Source: Alteromonas mediterranea DE
GTDB lineage: Bacteria > Pseudomonadota > Gammaproteobacteria > Enterobacterales > Alteromonadaceae
Length of the DNA stretch: 64,000 nucleotides
NCBI RefSeq assembly: GCF_000020585.3
Contig: NC_011138.3
Span: 2,520,322 to 2,584,321, forward strand
Direction of reading: 5' to 3'
The position numbers and the translations under genes were made by a program. The notes below the pieces were generated by a model. That model searched no databases. It was not told the origin of the DNA and worked only from the letters and a program-made list of their open reading frames with translations. Positions within the stretch are counted from its first letter, which is position 1; every line of letters begins with the position of its first letter. Below are positions 17,612-25,779 of this stretch, piece by piece.

Positions 17612-18743
17612 ACCGGGCAATAACTTTATCGCCAACATTTAAGTTAAGGCGCGATAAAGAAATATGACTAATACTTGCGTAAAGTGCTTGGCTGTCATTC
17701 TCTAAAATAAGCTTCAAAAGCACTTTACCGCCCCATGTAACTTGCTGATGCGACTTTTTGTTTTGGCTAGAAGTGAGCCGTACAGGCTCAATACTTGTTA
17801 TCGTGCAAGGTAGCGCATTTAAAATGCTAACCGTGCTCGCGCTGTTAAACCCTCCCACATTAATATCTATGCTCACATCGCAGGCTTTTACCGCAAAACG
17901 TACTGGCGCAGGCCCGTTATCCTGCTCTGGGTTACTCACCTCTGTAATGCTGTGTGCCCTGTAAGCGCTCTTAATATTTTCCGTGTATGATATTGCTTCT
18001 TCTGTAACAAATACCTCATGACCTGCAACCATAACTCGGGCTATGCCGTGCATATTTTCAACTTGCGTAACGCTTTCAGAGCACTTATGCCCCTCTAATA
18101 CGGCTGAAGGTATTGCAACCCCTTCTTTTTCGAATACTTGAGAAAGCACATCTGTTGTCGCACCGCAAAGCGATACCTTACCTTGCTCTACATAAACCAG
18201 TTCATCACTAAAGAGTGCTAAATCATCTAAATCATGAGAGATAACAAAGCAAGTAAGCTGGCCAGACACACACAGAGTATTTAAGAACTGATAAATTTTG
18301 CGCCGGGTAAAAATATCGATGGCGCTTAGTGACTCATCTAGCAATAAAACGGAAGGGCCATTCACCAAAGCCCGCGCTATCGCCACACGCTGTGCCTCCC
18401 CCCCTGATAGTGAATCAATAGGCTTTTCTAAAAGGTGCTCGCAGTAACACCCTTTTACACACGCCTCTACTGATAAGGCGTTGGGGCTAGCATGACGCTG
18501 CGCCAAGGCTAAATTACCCCGCACGTTAGTATGCGGAAACAACATGGGCTGCTGAAACACGATGCCTATCTTTTCAAAAGACCATGATTTAGCCACCTTG
18601 GCGCGTTTTTCTACGCAGGCTAAAGCCCGAAAAAGGCTACTTTTACCCGCCCCGGAAGGGCCGGTAACGCCAATGAAACGGCTTGCGGGATGAAGCGTTA
18701 TTTGGGCATCAATTCTGTTAGGCAAGAAAGCGTGAATTTCCAT
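17598..18743 (-). CDS. modC: Molybdate ABC transporter ATP-binding protein ModC
   Basis: 381 residues from the ATG at 18743. A longer frame to 18815 runs back into modB and is rejected; the ATG is preceded by GAGG and follows the modB stop by one base. The ATPase domain shows Walker A GPSGAGKSS, signature LSGGEAQRVAIARAL and Walker B VLLLDESLSAID. The C-terminal part carries a TOBE/Mop-type molybdate-binding domain (LNALPCTITSIEPVRL). It energises molybdate import with ModA and ModB. The final gene of the moa-mod operon; it ends within hemN. Confidence 0.94.
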   Translation of the reverse strand: MEIHAFLPNRIDAQITLHPASRFIGVTGPSGAGKSSLFRALACVEKRAKVAKSWSFEKIGIVFQQPMLFPHTNVRGNLALAQRHASPNALSVEACVKGCYCEHLLEKPIDSLSGGEAQRVAIARALVNGPSVLLLDESLSAIDIFTRRKIYQFLNTLCVSGQLTCFVISHDLDDLALFSDELVYVEQGKVSLCGATTDVLSQVFEKEGVAIPSAVLEGHKCSESVTQVENMHGIARVMVAGHEVFVTEEAISYTENIKSAYRAHSITEVSNPEQDNGPAPVRFAVKACDVSIDINVGGFNSASTVSILNALPCTITSIEPVRLTSSQNKKSHQQVTWGGKVLLKLILENDSQALYASISHISLSRLNLNVGDKVIARFKLP

Positions 18744-18744
18744 A

Positions 18745-19485
18745 TCAACCCTCGCCCTTGCTTGGGGCGGAACGAGGTATTTGTGACCTGCTGCCGAAAT
18801 GGCTCGCAATGCCATTAAAACGGTATAGGGCAGCTAGCAGCACAAACGAGAATACCAAAAGTGCTATGGCAAGATTATGCGCTTTTTCGTACTCCAACGC
18901 TTCGACTTGCTCGTAAAGGGCTATGGAGAGCACTTGAGTTTCGCCAGGAATATTTCCGCCTATCATAAGCACCACGCCAAACTCACCGATGGTGTGGGCA
19001 AAGCTTAACCCCAAGGCAACGATAATGGGCGCTTTGCTTAAGGGTAATACAATTCTCACAAATGCTTCGGTTGCCGAAAAGCCCAACGTTTTAGCCACAT
19101 CTAAATAACGAGAGTCTAATTGAGAAAAGCCACCATAAAGGGGCTGAAGCGCAAACGGTAAAGAATAGAGAACCGAACCTAACACCAAACCTTCAAAGCT
19201 AAAGGCCAAATTACTTCCCGTTAAGGTATGCCACCCCTGACCCAAAGCACTTTGCGGTGAGAATGCAATGAGTAAGTAAAACCCCAGTACCGTAGGTGGA
19301 AGCACTAACGGCAGTGCCAACACCGACATAACAAACGGCTTGGCTTTACTATGCCAGTTCGCTAAAAACCATGCTAAAGGTAAGGTAACAAGCAACAGCA
19401 AGCCACTGGTGATTAGCGCCAGCTTAAGCGTAAGCCAAATGGCGTCAAAAGCATATACTCCAAAGAATTCGCTAAGCGCGTTCAT
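18745..19485 (-). CDS. modB: Molybdate ABC transporter permease ModB
   Basis: 246 residues with about five to six membrane helices. The cytoplasmic coupling loop LDVAKTLGFSATEAFVRIVLPLSKAPI and the motif SFAHTIGEFGVVLMIGGNIPGET are typical of ModB. The start overlaps the modA stop (ATGA), and the stop is one base before the modC start, so the three transporter genes are tightly coupled. Length is slightly longer than E. coli ModB because of a polar C-terminal tail. Confidence 0.94.
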   Translation of the reverse strand: MNALSEFFGVYAFDAIWLTLKLALITSGLLLLVTLPLAWFLANWHSKAKPFVMSVLALPLVLPPTVLGFYLLIAFSPQSALGQGWHTLTGSNLAFSFEGLVLGSVLYSLPFALQPLYGGFSQLDSRYLDVAKTLGFSATEAFVRIVLPLSKAPIIVALGLSFAHTIGEFGVVLMIGGNIPGETQVLSIALYEQVEALEYEKAHNLAIALLVFSFVLLAALYRFNGIASHFGSRSQIPRSAPSKGEG

Positions 19486-20870
19486 CCATGCGCACCGTTA
19501 AGTTCAAAGCGATTACGCCCATGGGCATCTAAACTGCCGGCTTTACCAGTTAGGCTGCCTATTTCAGAAGCAGCCTTTACCGGTGTGTTAGCGCTATTTT
19601 TTATTTGCCTTTCTGCATGGGTTTGTATGTCGAGCAACGCAGGCTGGTAACCCCACTCGGCTAACCCGTGCTGTACCCTTTGCGACAGCAAATACTGCAC
19701 GAACAAACTCGGCGATGATACGCCTTCGGCCTTCGTCATATCAAACCGAGTTAGCCCACTTGTTTTGGCTTGATTTGGGGTTCGGGTTTCAGTTTGCACA
19801 TCAAACGCGTTTGGCGAAAGTGTTGCTGCCGTTTTAGCATTAATTACAAGCGACTGAACAATCGGTTGGTATAAGTTTTCTGGTACAGGAATAATAACCG
19901 TTGTAGCGCCCTTGCCGTCAGCGAAGCTTTTATCCGAGGTTGGCGAATTCAAATTCGGTAAATCAAGCGCCAGCGAATATGCCACAAACGCTCCTCTAAC
20001 ACTGCCGGTGGAATAGAACTGCAGGGTTTGCAGTACATTTTTACCCATCACTCTGTGCGGTAAAACGTGCTGCCATAGCGATAAGTTTTGTAGGGTTTGT
20101 TGCGCTGCTTCGCCGTAAGGCGCCAGTTTAGGGTTAGCAATGGCAATTTTGCTACCTGGGGTATCAGTTAACTGAATAAGCTGTTGACTAAGCTGTTTTG
20201 AAAGTTGTGCGTTTATCTTACCCTCAAGCGGCTTACTTTGCCCGCCAGCCTGCGTTTTCTGCTCTCCGCCTTGCTGATTTTCAGCCGTGCGCCGAGCTTC
20301 TCTGGGAACGCTTTCGTAGCCATTAGCGTTAGCGTTAGCGTTAGCGTTAGCTGGCAGCTTACCGGTATATACAAACGCCAGCTTGCCTTTAGCATAATCT
20401 ACCACATTACTTTCGTGTACTAGATTATTGTTAACCAGTGCCTGTGGCCTGGCACGGTCTGCCGATAAAAACACATCGAACGCGGCTCCATGCTGAATTT
20501 GAGCGTACAGCGTACCGCTAGAGGACACGGTTACCGCCACGTCTATGCCCGTAAGCTGCGTAAACTGCTGGGCAATGCGTTTTAAAGGTTTAGCGAAGTT
20601 TGCCGCTACGGCAACGTTAATTTTATCGTGCCGTTTAACCGGTAATGAAGGGTTTTGCTTATCGGCACTAGTGAAGAGTTTCGCACTTTTTGTGTAGCTG
20701 GCCGTTTCTGTAGCGCTAGCAACGGCGCTAGCGCTTGTTAAAACTACCACGTTTATGAAAACAGACACGCTTATAAATCGCATAGAGCAAGCGCGGAATA
20801 TACTACTCACGAAACTAAAAACGAAAGGATAGCGCCTTGTTAATAAGCGCTTAAAACCTACAGCCGCCAT
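19482..20870 (-). CDS. modA: Molybdate-binding protein ModA with low-complexity inserts
   Basis: 462 residues, against about 250 for ordinary ModA. The core is recognisable: INVAVAANFAKPLKRIAQQF, DVFLSADRARPQALV, IAIANPKLAPYGEAAQQTL. The N-terminus has a signal-like segment after Met30 (RFISVSVFINVVVLTSASAV). The ATG at 20870 overlaps the moaE stop as TAATG, so it may be the coupled start, though Met30 would give a cleaner signal. A run of five Asn-Ala pairs plus about 45 polar residues interrupts the core at about residues 172-225. There is also a polar insert near residue 355 and a 50-residue C-terminal extension. Periplasmic molybdate capture is the expected role. Confidence 0.88.
   Translation of the reverse strand: MAAVGFKRLLTRRYPFVFSFVSSIFRACSMRFISVSVFINVVVLTSASAVASATETASYTKSAKLFTSADKQNPSLPVKRHDKINVAVAANFAKPLKRIAQQFTQLTGIDVAVTVSSSGTLYAQIQHGAAFDVFLSADRARPQALVNNNLVHESNVVDYAKGKLAFVYTGKLPANANANANANGYESVPREARRTAENQQGGEQKTQAGGQSKPLEGKINAQLSKQLSQQLIQLTDTPGSKIAIANPKLAPYGEAAQQTLQNLSLWQHVLPHRVMGKNVLQTLQFYSTGSVRGAFVAYSLALDLPNLNSPTSDKSFADGKGATTVIIPVPENLYQPIVQSLVINAKTAATLSPNAFDVQTETRTPNQAKTSGLTRFDMTKAEGVSSPSLFVQYLLSQRVQHGLAEWGYQPALLDIQTHAERQIKNSANTPVKAASEIGSLTGKAGSLDAHGRNRFELNGAHG
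20321..20350 (+). repeat. Hexanucleotide tandem repeat inside modA
   Basis: About five copies of the hexamer GTTAGC on the plus strand, encoding an alternating Asn-Ala run in ModA. A multiple of three keeps the frame, so copy-number changes would only alter linker length. Confidence 0.85.
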
Positions 20871-21343
20871 TATTTTTTAAGCATCCACTTAAGCGCCGCT
20901 TTATCGTCAGACGCTTTTGCAGCAACCCACTCAGAGTTATCGCCTTTAAACTCTTTTTTCCAAAGCGGGACAGACTGCTTAAGCATATCCATTAAAAAGC
21001 TGGCGGCATCAAACGCCGCTTGGCGATGTTGGGCAGCAGCACCTACCCATACAATTTGCTCGTTATTATAAATGCGCCCCACTCTGTGTAGCGCGCCAGC
21101 ACTGTTCAGTGAAAAACGTACTACCGCTTGTTCAACCAGCTTCATCAGCGCTTTTTCTGTCATACCTGGGTAGTGCTCTAGCTCAATGCCGTCTATATCG
21201 CCTGCGTTATTGAAATCTCGCACTAGCCCAGTAAAGGTAACAATAGCGCCTGTATTGCCGCTTGCTCTTTCGTCTGCCGACTGCTTTAGACGAGCATACA
21301 ATTCGCCATGATCGAAATCTGCATCTTGAACAAGTGCGAACAT
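20870..21343 (-). CDS. moaE: Molybdopterin synthase catalytic subunit MoaE
   Basis: 157 residues, normal length. MoaE transfers sulfur from MoaD thiocarboxylate to cyclic pyranopterin to give molybdopterin. GAIVTFTGLVRDFNN, GIELEHYPGMTEKALM, HRVGRIYNNEQIVWVGAAAQHRQAAFDA and the lysine-bearing LWKKEFKGDNSEW are all family signatures. It follows moaD by two bases and overlaps modA (TAATG). Confidence 0.96.
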   Translation of the reverse strand: MFALVQDADFDHGELYARLKQSADERASGNTGAIVTFTGLVRDFNNAGDIDGIELEHYPGMTEKALMKLVEQAVVRFSLNSAGALHRVGRIYNNEQIVWVGAAAQHRQAAFDAASFLMDMLKQSVPLWKKEFKGDNSEWVAAKASDDKAALKWMLKK

Positions 21344-21345
21344 AA

Positions 21346-21594
21346 CTACCCCCCAGTTACAGGTGGAAATAGCGCCAGCTCGTCACCATCGCTAAGTACG
21401 GTATCGGTATCGCAAAGCTCTTGATTACGGGCAGTCAGCACACTGCCTTCTAAGGCTAATGTCCACTTGTCGCTGCGAGTTTTAAGCTGCGATATCACGG
21501 CTTCAATGGTGCTACTATCACTTAGGTTAAGCGCAATATTATCTTCACCCGTGATCTCTCGGGTTTGCGCAAATGTTTTAACCGTTATCTGCAT
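21346..21594 (-). CDS. moaD: Molybdopterin synthase sulfur carrier subunit MoaD
   Basis: 82 residues with a ubiquitin-like fold, ending in the FPPVTGG tail whose terminal glycine is thiocarboxylated. The ATG at 21594 (MQITVKTFAQTREITG) is preferred; a longer frame starting at 21627 adds a basic segment absent from the family. Its partner MoaE starts two bases after its stop. MoeB, which adenylates the tail, is encoded divergently at 22797. Confidence 0.93.
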   Translation of the reverse strand: MQITVKTFAQTREITGEDNIALNLSDSSTIEAVISQLKTRSDKWTLALEGSVLTARNQELCDTDTVLSDGDELALFPPVTGG

Positions 21595-21680
21595 GGTTCG
21601 CCTTTTGGTATATTCCGTTAACGTCATTGTACACGTCTACGTGCAAGCGCTAGCTTTGTTCCAACGTTTTTACTGGGTAA

Positions 21681-22169
21681 CTAAGCCTGTTGCCGATCAG
21701 ATTGCCAGTGGCCGGTTTTACCGCCTTTTTTCTCTAGCACCCGGACCCCTTCCATGTGCATGCCAGGGTCGATGGCTTTGCACATATCAAACAAGGTTAA
21801 CAGCGCCACATTTACGCCCGTGAGCGCTTCCATTTCAACACCGGTTTTACCGCTTAGTTTACAATAGCAAGTGGCTTTAATACGGTTTTTATCAGCTTGA
21901 ACGTCAAAGTTAATATCCACTTTCGATAGCGCTAAAGGATGACAAAGTGGAATAAGATCTGCGCAACGTTTCGCCCCTTGAATACCCGCTACTCGAGCAA
22001 CAGCGAATACATCACCTTTTGCGATTTTTGCTTCAGAGATTTGGCGAATAACGTCTTCGCTTACGTATAAAAAACCTTCTGCTGTAGCTTCGCGTTTAGT
22101 AACGTCTTTGTCGCTAACGTCTACCATGTTGGCCTCGCCACCAGCATTTAAATGACTAAAGGTACTCAT
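21681..22169 (-). CDS. moaC: Cyclic pyranopterin monophosphate synthase MoaC
   Basis: 162 residues. MoaC completes formation of cyclic pyranopterin monophosphate from the MoaA product. FSHLNAGGEANMVDVSDKDVTKREA, the catalytic segment DLIPLCHPLALSKVD, and GVEMEALTGVNVALLTLFDMCKAID match closely. The start overlaps the moaB stop as ATGA. moaA, its usual partner, is not in this operon or window. Confidence 0.96.
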   Translation of the reverse strand: MSTFSHLNAGGEANMVDVSDKDVTKREATAEGFLYVSEDVIRQISEAKIAKGDVFAVARVAGIQGAKRCADLIPLCHPLALSKVDINFDVQADKNRIKATCYCKLSGKTGVEMEALTGVNVALLTLFDMCKAIDPGMHMEGVRVLEKKGGKTGHWQSDRQQA

Positions 22170-22672
22170 GCTTCCACCAAGTGCTTTACAAAGTTACACG
22201 GCCTAAAGTCGGCATCTAGCTGGCTAGCAATGATTTTTTCCCACGCCGTGCGACACGCGCCGGTTGAACCTGGCAAGCAGAAAACAACGGTATTGTTTGC
22301 AAAGCCAGCTACCGCACGAGACTGAATCGTAGACGTGCCAATTTCTTCATAGCTAATTTGGCGGAATAGCTCACCAAAGCCGTCGACTTCTTTGTCGAAC
22401 AATACGCTAATGGCTTCTGGCGTTGAGTCGCGGTGGGTAAAGCCTGTACCGCCGGTAATTAATACTGTGTGAATGTTTTTATCAGCAATCCACTTCGACA
22501 CCACGGCGCGCTGCTGATAAATATCGTCCTTTACTAAGTCGCGGTCGTAAAGGTTATGGCCAACCGAGGTAAGCGCCTCTTTCAGGTAATCTCCTGACTT
22601 GTCGTTTTCGAGGGTGCGCGTATCTGAAATAGTAAGAACGGCAATGTTAAGGGGTTGGCTGACAGCTGACAT
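22166..22672 (-). CDS. moaB: Molybdenum cofactor biosynthesis protein MoaB
   Basis: 168 residues from the ATG at 22672, which has an AGGA site upstream; an in-frame start at 22729 adds 19 residues not seen in the family. MoaB belongs to the MogA/MoaB group that adenylates molybdopterin before molybdenum insertion. NIAVLTISDTR, LITGGTGFTHRDSTPEA and VVFCLPGSTGACRTAWEKI are visible. First gene of the seven-gene moa-mod operon. Confidence 0.95.
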   Translation of the reverse strand: MSAVSQPLNIAVLTISDTRTLENDKSGDYLKEALTSVGHNLYDRDLVKDDIYQQRAVVSKWIADKNIHTVLITGGTGFTHRDSTPEAISVLFDKEVDGFGELFRQISYEEIGTSTIQSRAVAGFANNTVVFCLPGSTGACRTAWEKIIASQLDADFRPCNFVKHLVEA

Positions 22673-22697
22673 ATGAAATCCTAATTTGATATGCGAC

Positions 22698-22732
22698 ATT
22701 TTGGCGGTTTTTGATAAAGTACCAGCCAAAAT
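22698..22732. promoter_or_regulatory. Inverted repeat in the moaB-moeB divergent region
   Basis: ATTTTGGC (22698-22705) and GCCAAAAT (22725-22732) form an 8-bp inverted repeat with 19 bases between, placed between the divergent moaB and moeB starts. It does not resemble a Moco riboswitch and cannot be matched with confidence to a ModE site. It could bind a shared regulator. Confidence 0.3.
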
Positions 22733-22796
22733 ACTATTTGGTAATCACTTTATAAGGGTGCATGCCATGAATTCAACAACTAAGTTGGCATAAACT

Positions 22797-23567
22797 ATGT
22801 CTAAAAGCCTAACTAATCAGCAGGCTATGCGCTATAACCGCCATATTGTGCTTCCCAAAATAGACCTAGACGGTCAAGAAGCGTTACTAAACGCCAATAT
22901 CTGTATCATTGGTATTGGCGGGCTTGGCACCGCGGCCGCCACTAGCCTTTGCGCAAGCGGCGTGGGCTCGCTTACGCTTATAGACCACGACACGGTTGAG
23001 GCCACCAACCTTCCAAGGCAAATCTTGTTCAGCGAACAAGATGTCGGGGTAAATAAAGTAGAAGCTGCAAAAGCACGACTTCACGCAATAAATAGCGACT
23101 GTGACATTACCGCAATAGCAGAACCGTTTTCAGCGCCTAACGCAGCTGAGCTATCCCCAACGTCAAAACAGGCTATAGAAGGTGCCGACGTGGTATTAGA
23201 TTGCACCGACAATACCGACTCGCGAGATTTAATAAACGTATTGTGTTTTGAATTAAATACTCCGCTTGTATCGGGCGCAGCCATTCGCTTTGAAGGCCAG
23301 CTTTTCGTAGCTATACCCGGTGAAAGCCGTTGCTATGCATGCTTACGAACGCTATTTGCATCGCCCGATTTAAGCTGTGTTGAAGCAGGTATATTCTCGC
23401 CAGTAGTAAATATTATTGGTACTTACCAAGCAATGCTTGCCATGCAAGTACTGATGGATTTCGATAATATTCCTAAAAATACGTTAATGACGTTTGATGC
23501 TTTGTCGCACGAGTGGCGAAACTGGAAGCTACCTAAAGGCGTGAACTGCGAGCTATGTGCTTGCTAA
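22797..23567 (+). CDS. moeB: Molybdopterin-synthase adenylyltransferase MoeB
   Basis: 256 residues of the ThiF/MoeB E1-like family. MoeB adenylates the C-terminus of MoaD. RYNRHIVLPKIDLDGQEAL, the nucleotide-binding GIGGLGTAA (residues 39-47), TNLPRQILF and VLDCTDNTDSRDLIN are present. Zinc-binding pairs are CYAC and the C-terminal CELC. LSCVEAGIFSPVVNIIGTYQ carries the conserved cysteine. It is divergent from the moa-mod operon across about 124 bases and has only a weak ribosome-binding site. Confidence 0.93.
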   Translation: MSKSLTNQQAMRYNRHIVLPKIDLDGQEALLNANICIIGIGGLGTAAATSLCASGVGSLTLIDHDTVEATNLPRQILFSEQDVGVNKVEAAKARLHAINSDCDITAIAEPFSAPNAAELSPTSKQAIEGADVVLDCTDNTDSRDLINVLCFELNTPLVSGAAIRFEGQLFVAIPGESRCYACLRTLFASPDLSCVEAGIFSPVVNIIGTYQAMLAMQVLMDFDNIPKNTLMTFDALSHEWRNWKLPKGVNCELCAC

Positions 23568-23658
23568 CTATACGTACTTCCGCAGCATTAATGATAAAAG
23601 CTGTGTTTAAAAGCAGCATCTTTAAACAAAGAATAAAACAGAAAATAGGTTGATTTAA

Positions 23659-24777
23659 ATGACAACCCAAGTAGTAAAAAAACACATGGTAGTGGCGCAA
23701 AACGCGTCTGGCCGTAACATGAACGTGCCAATTTATCGAATGAAGGGCGCGCGCCCTGGCCCCACCGTGTACATTCAAAGTTCTATTCACGGTGCTGAAG
23801 TGCAAGGTAACGTGGTTATTTACCATCTTATTCAGCGCTTAAAAGACATGGATATTTGCGGTGAAATTATCCTAGTACCCAACTGTAATCCCATTGGTAC
23901 TAACATTAAAGCCGGTGAGTACACGTTAGGCCGCTTCGACCCTGTAAACGGTACAAACTGGAACCGGGGTTACTTCTTCGACAAAGGTGCAGTAGAACAT
24001 TTCGCCAAAACCGTCACACGCGAAGAGTCGATAGATGGTATTAAGCAGCGTTTTCGCGCGCACTTGTCGAACGCTATCGACAACAAATTGGCCGAGCCGT
24101 GGGGTTTGGGCCTAGCGCAGCAGCTAAACCTTAAGCTTCAGCAAATGGCGGTAAACGCCGATTTAGTGTTAGACCTTCACAACGGGCCGGTGTCTACCCG
24201 CCACGTTTATATACCTGAATACGCCAAAGACAGCGCCAAGCTGTTTAACATCCCCCATTGTATTTTTATACCTAACGTATTTGCAGGTGCATTAGACGAA
24301 GCCACCTTCTGCCCATGGTGGACACTGCAGGAAAGTATCAAGAGCAATTTAGAGCGTGAAGTTAGCTTTAACGTTGAAGCCTTTACCTTGGAAATGGGTA
24401 GCCAAGAGGTTATCGACTTTAACGAGGGTAATATAGATGCCACCAGTATTCTTAGCTACCTAAACGCCAAAGGTGTATTACACGAATGTGATATTAAACC
24501 CAAAGAGATGCAGCGTTTAAGCGTGTATTTAAAAGACTATAAAACCCTGTTCACCAACTGGGGTGGCATGGTGGAATACATGGCAAAACCCGGCCAAAGC
24601 GTTAAAAAAGGCGAACCGCTGGCGCAAATTTTAAATATAGATGACCTAGACAATGATAACGGCAGCAGGACGCTAGAAGCGCCTTGCGATTTGATCCCTA
24701 TTCTGCACTTCCCGTCGGCTTCAGTATTGAGCGGAACGCAGCTTTACAAGGTGTTTACTAATTATAAGGAGTTGTAG
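23659..24777 (+). CDS. Succinylglutamate desuccinylase/aspartoacylase family zinc deacylase
   Basis: 372 residues of the M14-like AspA/AstE deacylase family. Zinc ligands are His44 and Glu47 (SSIHGAEVQGN) and His174 (LDLHNGP). FTLEMGSQEV supplies a likely catalytic glutamate. The C-terminal beta domain (PGQSVKKGEPLAQI) is biotinyl-lipoyl-like, as in AspA relatives. The enzyme hydrolyses an N-acyl amino acid or similar amide; the substrate is not apparent. No ast operon or related genes surround it. It starts 91 bases after moeB and appears to be a separate unit. Confidence 0.85.
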   Translation: MTTQVVKKHMVVAQNASGRNMNVPIYRMKGARPGPTVYIQSSIHGAEVQGNVVIYHLIQRLKDMDICGEIILVPNCNPIGTNIKAGEYTLGRFDPVNGTNWNRGYFFDKGAVEHFAKTVTREESIDGIKQRFRAHLSNAIDNKLAEPWGLGLAQQLNLKLQQMAVNADLVLDLHNGPVSTRHVYIPEYAKDSAKLFNIPHCIFIPNVFAGALDEATFCPWWTLQESIKSNLEREVSFNVEAFTLEMGSQEVIDFNEGNIDATSILSYLNAKGVLHECDIKPKEMQRLSVYLKDYKTLFTNWGGMVEYMAKPGQSVKKGEPLAQILNIDDLDNDNGSRTLEAPCDLIPILHFPSASVLSGTQLYKVFTNYKEL

Positions 24778-24885
24778 GTTTTTATAGGCAAGTTGATGGA
24801 GTAAAACGTTAATTACAACATGGTTGATTAGAGTACGTAGAAACGTCTCGCGCAAGTTACTGGTTTATTTTTCGAATTCTGTCAT

Positions 24886-24912
24886 GCCGTTCAATTTATT
24901 GTATTGAACGGC
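24886..24912. repeat. Perfect hairpin after the deacylase gene
   Basis: GCCGTTCAAT (24886-24895) and ATTGAACGGC (24903-24912) form a 10-bp stem with a seven-base loop. There is no T run, so it is a poor intrinsic terminator; an mRNA-stabilising or REP-like hairpin is possible. The remainder of 24778-25129 holds no gene I can support. Confidence 0.5.
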
Positions 24913-25069
24913 GGCGTTGTGCCTATCGATTGAACTCAAGGCGTAAAGCAGACATCTCATTTTCTTTCCTATGAACACGCCGAATATAGTTTTTAAGGGA
25001 AAGCGGGTGTTACTATGAAGTATAAGTAATAAGCTGTTAGCTGCCATGGCGCCGTAATGCACAACATCC

Positions 25070-25116
25070 TGTACATGTGCTCATTTCCGATCTAAACTTG
25101 TCCCATATAATGTACA
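25070..25116 (+). promoter_or_regulatory. Putative YefM operator and promoter
   Basis: The palindromic core TGTACA occurs at 25070-25075 and 25111-25116, 41 bases apart. TGTACA is the core of the YefM binding palindromes in E. coli, although the spacing there is shorter. A perfect -10 hexamer TATAAT (25106-25111) touches the second core, so antitoxin bound there should shut the promoter. The -35 is weak. Confidence 0.55.
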
Positions 25117-25129
25117 AGTGAGATGCAAA

Positions 25130-25384
25130 ATGAGGATAGTCTCTTTTACCGAAGCAAGAAATGGTCTAAAGGCCGTTTTGGACAATGTAATCAACGATGC
25201 AGATACAACAGTAATCACTCGTCGTGACTCTGAAGATGCTGTTGTAATGTCATTAGATTACTACAACAGCCTTATGGAAACCGTTCATCTACTTCGTTCT
25301 CCAGCGAACGCTGAACACTTAAATCGTTCAATAGCACAGTTTAAAGCGGCAAAAACGGCCCAGCGAGAACTTATTGATGAGTAA
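25130..25384 (+). CDS. yefM: Antitoxin YefM (Phd/YefM family)
   Basis: 84 residues from the ATG at 25130. An upstream GTG at 25118 is possible, but MRIVSFTEARNGLKAVLDNV aligns with the start of E. coli YefM. The N-terminal part is the DNA-binding Phd fold and the C-terminal part (LLRSPANAEHLNRSIAQFK) is the toxin-binding tail. It neutralises YoeB and should repress its own promoter. The 3' end overlaps yoeB by eight bases. Confidence 0.93.
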   Translation: MRIVSFTEARNGLKAVLDNVINDADTTVITRRDSEDAVVMSLDYYNSLMETVHLLRSPANAEHLNRSIAQFKAAKTAQRELIDE

Positions 25385-25640
25385 CAGGTTGTTATCATGG
25401 ACTGATGAAGCTTGGAATAGCTACGTTTATTGGCAGACTCAAGACAAGAAAACCTTGAAACGTATCAATAAGTTAATTTCCGATGTTAAGCGCTCTCCAT
25501 TTGATGGAATAGGAAAGCCGGAACCTCTTAAAGAAAATCTTTCAGGTTTCTGGTCCCGCAGAATAGATGACACCAACCGTTTGGTATATACCGTGGACGA
25601 TACCGCAATTACAGTTATCTCGTGTCGTTACCATTACTAA
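25377..25640 (+). CDS. yoeB: Toxin YoeB (Txe/YoeB family mRNA endoribonuclease)
   Basis: 87 residues from the ATG at 25377. RelE-superfamily toxin that binds the ribosome and cuts mRNA at the A site. The active-site residues known from E. coli YoeB are kept: Glu49 (KPEPLKENLSG), Arg68 (NRLVY) and His86 with the terminal tyrosine (CRYHY). The toxin therefore looks intact. It overlaps yefM, the typical arrangement for coupled translation. No mobile element borders the pair. Confidence 0.95.
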   Translation: MSNRLLSWTDEAWNSYVYWQTQDKKTLKRINKLISDVKRSPFDGIGKPEPLKENLSGFWSRRIDDTNRLVYTVDDTAITVISCRYHY

Positions 25641-25779
25641 TAGGTGGCGGCTGACAATCAATTAAAGTCGCTCGCGGTAATTGAGAGAGGGTAGCTCAGT
25701 AACCCAAACAGGCTCATTTAGTATCACTCAATGATTACCACACAAGGTTTCACTTACTCAACGTAAATTTACAAGGTAA

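Noticed and set aside
18744..18815. Longer N-terminus for ModC
   Set aside because: The extra residues lie wholly within modB; the ATG at 18743 has a GAGG site and the usual ModC start.
20321..20350. CRISPR-like or telomere-like repeat
   Set aside because: The hexamer run is within modA, has no spacers and preserves the reading frame.
22673..22796. Possible Moco riboswitch ahead of moaB
   Set aside because: The divergent interval is only about 124 bases and does not show the expected conserved stems; only a simple inverted repeat was seen.
24865..25062. 65-residue minus-strand frame near yefM
   Set aside because: It covers the perfect hairpin at 24886-24912, lacks a ribosome-binding site and shows no known motif.
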